A stretch of 64,000 bases of DNA from CAWGXZ01 sp963826695 (GTDB lineage Bacteria; Pseudomonadota; Gammaproteobacteria; Burkholderiales; Burkholderiaceae_C), in contig CAWGXZ010000005.1 in NCBI GenBank assembly GCA_963826695.1, forward strand, positions 93,564 through 157,563, read 5' to 3'. The notes beneath the pieces are model-generated. The model was not told where the DNA came from. It saw only the letters and a list, made by a program, of their open reading frames with translations, and made no database searches. Below, one piece after another: positions 57,475 through 64,000 of the stretch. The translations under genes were made by a program, and so were the position numbers. Each line of letters begins with the position of its first letter. The stretch's first letter is position 1.

Positions 57475-58527
57475 CTAGCGGCGCGAAAGCTTGAAGATGT
57501 CGCGCTCGGCGGCTGTCGGCAGCAGCGAGCCGTTCCACACCGCGTCGGCCTTCACCCGCTCCTTGGTGCCGAAGGCATCCGACACCTGGCTGGCCATCAG
57601 GCTGAGCCGCGGCGCCTTGACCTCGCCGAAGCCTTCGGCCCGGGCGTCGGGCGTCAGCAGCGTGGCGTCGAGTGCCAGCTTCAGGCGGCGCAGTTCGAGC
57701 GCCTCGTTGATGATGCCGTCGCGCGCCTTGACCGTCGCAATCGCCGCCTGCGGATCGGCGAGCACGTCCTTGACGCCCTTCGTGAATGCCCGCAGGAAGG
57801 CTTTCACGGCTTCGGGGTTCTTGCGCAGGAACTCTTCCGAGGCGATCACCGCGTTGCCGTAGAGCTTGACGCCGTACTGCGGATAGGGAAGCACGACCAC
57901 GTCGGCCTCCTTGATGCCGCGCGCCTCGAGGTTGAGGATCGAGGTGAACGAGAAGCCGGTGATCGCGTCGACGTCGCCGCGAACCAGCATCGTCTCGCGC
58001 AGCGGCGGGTCCATGGCGGTCCACGCCACGCTGCCGACGTTGTTGGCCTTGGCGAAGATCGGAAACGCCTTGCGGCCGGCGTCGAACACCGGCGCGCCGA
58101 GCTTCCTGTTGCTCAGGTCGGCCGGGGTGCGGATCCCCGATTTCTTCAGCGCCAGCACGGCTGCAGGCGTGTTGTTGTAGACCATCATCACCGCGACCGG
58201 CTTGTTCGGCGCGGTCGGGTTGTTGGCGTGGAATTCCATCAGCGCCGCCAGGTCGGCGAAGCCCATTTCATAGGCACCCGAGGCGACCCGGGTGACGGCG
58301 CCGCCCGAGCCGTTGCCGGCGTCGATCGTCACGGCGAGCTTTTCCTGCTTGAAATAGCCCTTGGCGGCGGGAACGAGGAAAAGCGCCGCCGGCCCTTCGA
58401 AGCGCCAGTCGAGCTGGAACTTGATCGGTGTTTCCTGCGCGTGCGCCGACGGCACGGCGGCGGCGAAGACGGTGCCGAGCAGCGCGGCAAGGAAACGGCG
58501 CTTGTCGGGCAAGGCGATGGACGGCAT
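57475..58527 (-). CDS. ABC transporter substrate-binding protein (NMT1/THI5-like)
   Basis: 350-residue periplasmic protein, start ATG at 58527, with a signal peptide (PDKRRFLAALLGTVFAAAVP, cleaved after SAHA). The mature part begins IKFQLDWRFEGPAALFLVPA, the NMT1/SsuA pattern, with a LDW that in related proteins contacts aromatic or pyrimidine ligands, then NGSGGAVTRVASGAYEMGFAD and MLVRGDVDAITGF. The fold binds pyrimidine precursors, nitrate, aliphatic sulfonates or hydantoins. In this setting a purine-breakdown product is a reasonable guess. It is the first gene of the importer operon. Confidence 0.9.
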   Translation of the reverse strand: MPSIALPDKRRFLAALLGTVFAAAVPSAHAQETPIKFQLDWRFEGPAALFLVPAAKGYFKQEKLAVTIDAGNGSGGAVTRVASGAYEMGFADLAALMEFHANNPTAPNKPVAVMMVYNNTPAAVLALKKSGIRTPADLSNRKLGAPVFDAGRKAFPIFAKANNVGSVAWTAMDPPLRETMLVRGDVDAITGFSFTSILNLEARGIKEADVVVLPYPQYGVKLYGNAVIASEEFLRKNPEAVKAFLRAFTKGVKDVLADPQAAIATVKARDGIINEALELRRLKLALDATLLTPDARAEGFGEVKAPRLSLMASQVSDAFGTKERVKADAVWNGSLLPTAAERDIFKLSRR

Positions 58528-58650
58528 GGGTTCGATCCGGCAGGACGCAGTGATGAGCCGTGCGCGGTTTGCAACATCCATGCCGCCGCACATCGGTCGG
58601 CCAATGCCGCGCCGCGCCAGCCTGGTGCAGCGCGGCGTGCCGACCCCGCT

Positions 58651-59517
58651 TCAGCCCAGCGCCTCGGCGAGCGCGCGATCGAACGCGGCGCTGCGCTCGA
58701 ATTGCACCCAGTGCCCGGCATGCTCGATCCAGCGCAGCCCGCGGAAGTCGCAGGCTGCGCGCAGCGCCGGCTCGACGAGCGCGGTGCGGGTCCGGTAGAG
58801 CGCGTCGTGCTCGCCCCAGATGCCGAACACCGGGCAGCGCACCTCGCGCAGCGCGCGCAGCAGCAGGTCGGTGCGCGAGAGCCGGCGCCGCTTCATCCGG
58901 TCGCGCGCGGCATTGGCCGCCTGCACGGCGATCGCCAGATCGTCGGCCGATGCCGGATCGTGGAGCATCAGCAATTCGAGGTTGTGCCGATGGATGGCAT
59001 TGCGCTCGGCCTCGGTTTCGAGATGCCGCCACGACTTCAGCTCGATCGGCGCGACCGGCGGAACGCCGAGCGCCGGCGCGCCGACGAGCACCAGCCTGCG
59101 CACCCGCGCGGGGTGCTGCACCGCGATCAGCGCGCCGACCATCGCGCCGAACGAAAACGCCACCAGATCGCAGGCCTGTGCGCCGAGCAGCTCGTCGAGT
59201 GCGGCTGCCAGCGGCCCGGGCAGTGCGTCGGCGTCGTGCGCACCGGCAATCGCCGCCGAATCGCCGAAGCCGGGCATGTCCGGGATCCACACGCTGCGCC
59301 CGGCGGCCACCAGCGAGGCGATGTTGCGCACCCAGTGCGTCCAGCTGCCGGCACCGCCGTGCAGCAGCACCACCGGCGCACCGTCACCCCAGGCGTGCCA
59401 GACCATGGCGCCACTGCCGTGCGCCAGCTCGAAGCGCCGCGCGGCAGCCTCCAGCGCGGCAACGTCGCTCGCGTGCTTCACCTCGCGCGGAAGCGAAATC
59501 GGTTGTTCATTCGACAT
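58651..59517 (-). CDS. Alpha/beta-fold hydrolase
   Basis: 288 residues from the ATG at 59517 (291 from 59526). The oxyanion region is VVLLHGGAGSWTHWVRNI, the nucleophile elbow is VAFSFGAMVG with Ala in place of the usual first Gly of G-x-S-x-G, the acid is in FGIWGEHDALY, and the catalytic His is in IEHAGHWVQFER. The overall pattern resembles esterases and C-C bond hydrolases (MhpC-like) of aromatic catabolism. No pathway genes adjoin it. It lies upstream of the ABC importer operon in the same direction with a gap of about 120 bp. Confidence 0.85.
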   Translation of the reverse strand: MSNEQPISLPREVKHASDVAALEAAARRFELAHGSGAMVWHAWGDGAPVVLLHGGAGSWTHWVRNIASLVAAGRSVWIPDMPGFGDSAAIAGAHDADALPGPLAAALDELLGAQACDLVAFSFGAMVGALIAVQHPARVRRLVLVGAPALGVPPVAPIELKSWRHLETEAERNAIHRHNLELLMLHDPASADDLAIAVQAANAARDRMKRRRLSRTDLLLRALREVRCPVFGIWGEHDALYRTRTALVEPALRAACDFRGLRWIEHAGHWVQFERSAAFDRALAEALG

Positions 59518-59553
59518 GCCGTCCAACCCGTCCGATGTGGCGGTCCATCGAGG

Positions 59554-61111
59554 CTACACCGCGTCGCGTGTGGCAGCCCGGCCGCGGCGCGATGCGCCTG
59601 CGGTGCCGAGGATCCATGCCGACAGGGCACTGGCGCCCAGCATCAGCGCCGCGCCGACGCCGGCGGCGACCTGCATCGCATCGACGAATGCCGCACGCGA
59701 GGCCAACCGCAGCGCCTCGCCGGCCGGCCCTGCCATCGCATCCGCGGCCGCGACGGCGTTGCCGAGGGTGGCCAGCGCCGCCGCGGCCGGGCCGGCCGGG
59801 GTCGCGGCGGGCATCGAATCGGCCAGTGCCAGCCGGTAGAGCAGCGTGCCGATGCTGCCGAAGACCGCCACGCCCAACGCGGCACTGAACTCGGACGCCG
59901 TCTCCGACAGCGCCGACGCGGCGCCGGCACGCTCGGGCGGCGCCGAGGTGATGATCATCTCGTTGCCGACGGTAAAGACCGGCGCCATGCCGAGGCTCAT
60001 CAGGACCGTGCTCGCCACCACCACCCCCAGCCCCGCGGCGCTGTCCAAGCCGAACGCCAGCAGGGCGAAGCCGAGCGCCGAGACGCGCCAGCCCGCCGAC
60101 GAAGATCGACACCGGTGCGGCCCGGCGCGCCAGCCGCGGCGCCAGCAGCGAGCCGACGGCGAACGCCAGCGACCAGGGCACGGTCGCCAACCCGGCGAGC
60201 AGCGGCGACAGGCCGAGCACCAGCTGCAGGTACTGCGCGATGTAGAGGTAGACGCCGAACATCGCCAGGCACGACAGGCCGTAGGCGGCGAATGCCGCGG
60301 TGAAGGCCGGCCGGCGAAAAAGGTCGAGATCGAGCAGCGGATAGTCGATGCGCCGCTGCCGGCGCAGGAACGCGGTGCCGAACGCCAGCCCGCCGAGCAC
60401 GCCCGCCAGCGCCAGCCAGCCGAAGCCATGCTCGGCCATCCGCTTCAGGCCGTAGATCGTCGCCAGCACGGCGCCGAGCGAGAGCGCGACGCTCGGCAGG
60501 TCGATGCGGCCGGCGTCCGGGTCGCGGTACTCGGGCAGCAGCCTGGGGCCGACGACGAGCAGCAGCGCCATCACCGGCACGGCCACCAGGAACACCGAGC
60601 CCCACCAGAAGAACTCGAGCAGCACGCCGCCCACCAGCGGGCCGACCGCACCGCCCGCCGAGAAGCTGGCGATCCACACGCCGATGGCGAACTGGCGCTG
60701 GTGCGCGTCGTGGAACATGTTCCGGATCAGCGACATCGTCGACGGTGCGAGCGTCGCCCCGGCAACGCCGAGCAGCGCGCGCATCGCAATCAGCATTTCC
60801 GTGCTGTCGGCGAACGCCGCCGCGACCGACGCGGCACCGAAGGCCGCTGCGCCGATCAGCAGCAGCCGGCGCCGACCGAAGCGGTCGCCGAGCGTTCCCA
60901 TGGTGATCAGGAAGCCGGCGACCAGGAAACCGTAGATGTCGACGATCCACAGCAGCTGCGACGCCGACGGTGCCAGCGCGCTGCTGATCGCGGGCAGCGC
61001 CAGGTTGAGCACCGTCATGTCCATCGCATAGACGAAGCAGGGCAGTGCAATGGCAGCCAGGCCGATCCACTCGCGGCGGGTGGCTTTCGGGGCGCAGGTC
61101 GGTGTCGTCAT
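59554..61111 (-). CDS. MFS transporter, DHA2 (EmrB/QacA) family (one +1 frameshift)
   Basis: Drug/proton antiporter-type exporter, about 518 residues after discounting one extra base near 60092. The N-terminal part has FVYAMDMTVLNLALPAIS (TM1, motif D1), GFLITMGTLGDRFGRRRLLL (motif A) and LGVAGATLAPSTMSLIRNMF. After the break the frame changes to ALGFALLAFGLDSAAG..., continuing to the last helices, so about 14 TMs in total. Both halves are well conserved with each other's expected position, so the shift is likely a sequence error. The ATG at 61111 is divergent from yciH. Substrate unknown; its role is probably export of toxic compounds. Confidence 0.85.
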
Positions 61112-61193
61112 GGCGGGCCGTGGGAGCGGCTGGCATGGCATTCGGCGCGCCGGCGGCCGCGCAACAATCCGGCCCGTGCAGCAGGAGACACGA

Positions 61194-61553
61194 ATGCGCA
61201 AGGCAGCTTCCGGCGGTCTGGTCTACTCGACCGAGGGCGGGCGCATGTGCCCGGCGTGCCGGCAGCCGCTGGCCGCCTGCGCCTGCCGTGAACGTGCCGC
61301 GACCGCCGCCAGGGGCGACGGCATCGTCCGCGTGCAGTGCGAAACCAAGGGCCGCGGCGGCAAGGCGGTGACCGTTGCCCGCGGCTTCGACCTCGACCCG
61401 GCGCAGCTCGCCGCGCTCGGCAAGCGGCTGCGCACCGCGTGCGGGTCGGGCGGCACCGTCAAGGAGGGCAGCATCGAGGTGCAGGGCGACCACGGCTCGC
61501 GCGTCGTCGAGTTCCTGCGGGCCGAAGGCTGGACGGTCAAGCCGGTCGGGTGA
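61194..61553 (+). CDS. yciH: YciH/SUI1 family translation initiation factor-like protein
   Basis: 119-residue protein with the bacterial SUI1/eIF1-like domain in the C-terminal half (GRGGKAVTVARGFDLDPAQL, then KEGSIEVQGDHGSRVVEFLR). The N-terminal part has CPACRQPLAACAC, a possible small metal site. A CAGGAG ribosome-binding site lies 6 bases before the ATG at 61194. YciH is thought to influence initiation fidelity under stress but is non-essential. Its 3' end overlaps the convergent MFS gene by 17 bases. Confidence 0.93.
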   Translation: MRKAASGGLVYSTEGGRMCPACRQPLAACACRERAATAARGDGIVRVQCETKGRGGKAVTVARGFDLDPAQLAALGKRLRTACGSGGTVKEGSIEVQGDHGSRVVEFLRAEGWTVKPVG

Positions 61554-62994
61554 CGCCATCGCCGCGCGTCCGGGCCCCGCCGGTCGCGGCGATGGCCAGC
61601 GCGGCAACGACGAGACCCGCAGCGCAGGCGAAGGTGATGCGCATCCCCGCTGCGACCGCCTCGGGGCGTGCCGCCAGCACGTCGGTCGCCGAGGCGGCCG
61701 CGAAGACGGCGCCCATGAGCGACGCGCCGGTGATCAGCCCGAGGTTGCGCGAGAGATTGAGCAGGCCGGACACGAGGCCGCGCTGCCCGGCGGCGATGTC
61801 CGTCACCACGGCGGTGTTGTTCGCCGCCTGGAACAGCGCATATCCCGCCGTGATGGCGACGAGCGGGGCGAGGTAGCCGGGGACGCCGAATTCCGTCGGC
61901 AGCAGCGGCAGGACGACCGAGCCGGCCGCCATGGCGAGGAGCCCGGCGAGCGTCGTGCGCCAGGTGCCGAAACGGTCGACCAGGCGGCCGGCCGGCACGC
62001 CGGTCAGCCCAGCGACCAGCGGCCCGGCCGCCATGACCGCACCGGTCGCGCCGGCGCCGAGCCCGAGCGCGCCCGACAGGTAGAACGGGCCGACCACCAG
62101 CGTCGCCATCACCACGGTCGTGACCAGCGCGCTCATGGCGAAGCCGGCGCGCAGCGTGGCGTTGCGCAACATCGCCAGCGGAATCAACGGCGATGCCGCA
62201 TGCCGCTCGGCGCGCACCAGCAGCATGACGCCGACGGCAGCCACGACCAGCAGCGCCGCGTTGAGCAGTCCGAATTCGCCCCGCCCGGTGGTCATGGCGA
62301 GTGCGTAGGCGACGAGCGTCAGCGCCAGCAGCGCGGAACCCAGCGGATCGAGGCCGCTGCGGCCCGGCTCCGTCGCCGGCCGGTCGACCGGCAGGAAGCG
62401 CAGTGCGAGAACGAGCGCCAGGGCGCCGAGCGGCACGCTGACGAGGAAGATCGCCGGCCAGCCGAACACCGCGATCAGCGCACCGCCCAGCGGCGGCCCG
62501 AGTGCCGTGCCCGCGGCCGAGGTCGTTCCGAGCAGACCCATGGCGCTGCCGGTCTTCGCCTTCGGCACGAGGTCGGCGACGAACGCCAGCGCGAGCGCCA
62601 TCATCACGGCCGCGCCGAGCCCCTGCACCGCCCGCGCGGCCACCAGCAGCCACAGCGTCGGCGCGACCGCGCACAAGGCTGAACCCAGTGTGAAGACGGC
62701 GATGCCGGCAAGCAGCAAGCGGCGCCGGCCGACGAGGTCGCCGAGCCGCCCGGCACCGACGACCAGGCTGGTGACGGCAAGCAGGTACGCGAGGACCACC
62801 CACTGCACCTGCTGGAACGGGGCGCTGAAGGCCGCGGCCAGCGTCGGCAAGGCGACGTTGGCGATGCTGGTGCCGAGCGACGACAGCAGCATCGAGAGCG
62901 ACAGGGCGGCCAGCGCCCAGGTCGCCGGGGCAATGGCACGCCAGCCGGCGGGGGCAGTGGCGAAGCCGCGTGCGGGGTTGTGGGATGGATTCAT
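61537..62994 (-). CDS. MFS transporter, DHA2 family (14-TM)
   Basis: 485-residue exporter, intact. ALSLSMLLSSLGTSIANVAL (TM1), VVGAGRLGDLVGRRRLLLAG (motif A) and GLLGTTSAAGTALGPPLGGA (motif C of proton antiporters) are clear, with about 14 hydrophobic helices. AGGAGG lies 12 bases before the ATG. It is divergent from the LysR-type regulator 150 bp away, the classic layout of a LysR-controlled exporter. Its end overlaps the 3' end of yciH. The substrate is unknown. Confidence 0.93.
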   Translation of the reverse strand: MNPSHNPARGFATAPAGWRAIAPATWALAALSLSMLLSSLGTSIANVALPTLAAAFSAPFQQVQWVVLAYLLAVTSLVVGAGRLGDLVGRRRLLLAGIAVFTLGSALCAVAPTLWLLVAARAVQGLGAAVMMALALAFVADLVPKAKTGSAMGLLGTTSAAGTALGPPLGGALIAVFGWPAIFLVSVPLGALALVLALRFLPVDRPATEPGRSGLDPLGSALLALTLVAYALAMTTGRGEFGLLNAALLVVAAVGVMLLVRAERHAASPLIPLAMLRNATLRAGFAMSALVTTVVMATLVVGPFYLSGALGLGAGATGAVMAAGPLVAGLTGVPAGRLVDRFGTWRTTLAGLLAMAAGSVVLPLLPTEFGVPGYLAPLVAITAGYALFQAANNTAVVTDIAAGQRGLVSGLLNLSRNLGLITGASLMGAVFAAASATDVLAARPEAVAAGMRITFACAAGLVVAALAIAATGGARTRGDGVTRPA

Positions 62995-63144
62995 GGTCGT
63001 CGATCGCCTCCTGAAAGCGGCCCCGGAGGTCCGAGGTCAGGCTGGCGCCAGCGTAGTCCGCCATGCCGCGCGGCGGAAGGCGCGCGGCGTGCACCTTGTT
63101 CATGCGCCCGACGCCATCCCCGCCCGTCCTGCTATGGTTTTCGC

Positions 63145-64000
63145 ATGGCCCATCCCGATCTCAACCTGCTGGTCGCGCTCGACGTGCTGCTTGCCGAAGG
63201 CAACGTGGCGCGCGCCGCGCGGCGCCTGGCGCTCAGCCCGTCGGCGATGAGCCGTGCACTGGCGCGGCTGCGCGAGACGACCGGCGATCCGTTGCTGGTG
63301 CGGGCGGGGCGGGGCCTGGTGGCGACGCCACGGGCGATCGAACTGCGGGGAAAGGTCGCCCAGCTCGTGCAGGACGCCGAAGCCGTCCTGAGCCCGGCCG
63401 AGGCGCCGGACCTCGAACGGCTCGCTCGAACGTTCACGCTGCGCACCCGCGAAGGCTTTGCGGAGAACTTCGGGCCGCAGCTGATCGACCGCGTCGGCCG
63501 GGAAGCTCCCGGCGTTCGGCTGCGCTTCGTTGCCAAGCTCGATCGCGACAGCTCGCTGCTCCGCGACGGATCGGTCGACCTCGAAACCGGCGTCGTCAGC
63601 GAAGCGATCGGCCCCGAGCTGCGCGCGCAGGCCCTGTTCCGCGATCGTCACGTGGGTGTCGTGCGAGTGGATCACCCGCTGAGCCGCGGCGAGTTGACTG
63701 CCGCGCGGTATGCGGGCGGCAGCCACATCGGCGTCTCGCGGCGTGGCCGCGACCAGGGCCCGATCGACGATGCGCTGCAGACGATCGGGCTCGAACGCGC
63801 AGTCGTCACGATCGTCGGCAGCTTCTCGACCGCGCTCGCGCTGGCGCGCGCCTCCGATCTGATCGCAACCGTTCCGGAGCGCCACAGCGGCATCCTGCGC
63901 ACGGGGATGCACAGCTTCGCGCTGCCTTTCCCGACGGCGGACATCACCGTCTCGTTGCTCTGGCATCCGCGGCAACATGCCGACCCGGCGCATCGCTGGC
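63145..64000 (+). CDS. LysR-family transcriptional regulator (3' end cut by window edge)
   Basis: 285 residues visible, nearly the whole protein. The N-terminal winged helix-turn-helix reads LNLLVALDVLLAEGNVARAA then LALSPSAMSRALARLRETTG, followed by the linker helix and an effector-binding domain from about residue 90 (TFTLRTREGFAENFGPQLID). It is divergent from the MFS exporter gene and most likely controls it from the 150 bp between them, which includes the inverted pair CCGCC/GGCGG near 63057-63077. The effector is unknown. The start at 63145 gives the standard N-terminus. Confidence 0.92.
   Translation, partial: MAHPDLNLLVALDVLLAEGNVARAARRLALSPSAMSRALARLRETTGDPLLVRAGRGLVATPRAIELRGKVAQLVQDAEAVLSPAEAPDLERLARTFTLRTREGFAENFGPQLIDRVGREAPGVRLRFVAKLDRDSSLLRDGSVDLETGVVSEAIGPELRAQALFRDRHVGVVRVDHPLSRGELTAARYAGGSHIGVSRRGRDQGPIDDALQTIGLERAVVTIVGSFSTALALARASDLIATVPERHSGILRTGMHSFALPFPTADITVSLLWHPRQHADPAHRW

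Overview
This 64 kb window is high-GC DNA, with almost all codons ending in G or C. It looks like chromosomal sequence from a betaproteobacterium, most probably order Burkholderiales. The pointers are a Bug-type tripartite-tricarboxylate binding protein, PuuD-type urate oxidation, a treZ-malQ-treY-glgX cluster, a minor-pilin/PilY1 operon and many GTGA/ATGA gene overlaps. I see no rRNA, tRNA, CRISPR array or complete insertion sequence.

Layout. 1-3431: a sugar-ABC binding protein (cut by the window edge), a LigI-like amidohydrolase and a tartrate/D-malate-type dehydrogenase. 3571-12658 (minus): glgX, treY, malQ and treZ, a glycogen-to-trehalose operon with overlapping stops and starts. 12945-14054: patatin-like phospholipase. 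14500-19388 (plus): a signalling operon of a B12-binding protein carrying the CarH-type W-x9-EH motif, an orphan histidine kinase and a REC-PAS-HisKA-HATPase-REC-HPt hybrid kinase. Converging on it is a paralogous hybrid kinase with about eight PAS domains (24469-19479, minus). 24591-28757 (minus): an FAD-dependent ferredoxin-type reductase and a class A penicillin-binding protein with a Pro/Ala tail.

28854-35215 (minus): two Hsp70-like proteins and a DUF2760 protein. The two Hsp70 genes are separated by three tandem copies of a roughly 340-360 bp palindrome-containing repeat. 35436-42398 (plus): pilE, fimT, pilV, pilW, pilX and pilY1, interrupted between pilW and pilX by a roughly 600 bp near-perfect inverted repeat. 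42738-46106: a periplasmic propeller-type diguanylate cyclase. 46162-47241: a small lower-GC island with a DUF4160 remnant, DUF2442, and a ParE-type toxin with its antitoxin.

47445-58527: a purine (urate) catabolic region. puuE, a uraD-allC fusion, an M20 hydrolase and an exported amidohydrolase run on the minus strand; uraH, a Bug-type binding protein and puuD run on the plus strand; a three-gene ABC importer follows. Together puuD, uraH, uraD, puuE and allC cover urate to allantoate breakdown. 58651-64000: an alpha/beta hydrolase, two 14-TM-type MFS exporters, a YciH/SUI1 protein and a LysR regulator cut by the right edge.

Eight frameshifts interrupt otherwise well-conserved genes (glgX three times, both hybrid kinases, the M20 hydrolase and one MFS gene). 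Every one is a +1 insertion, which points to residual sequencing insertions rather than gene decay.
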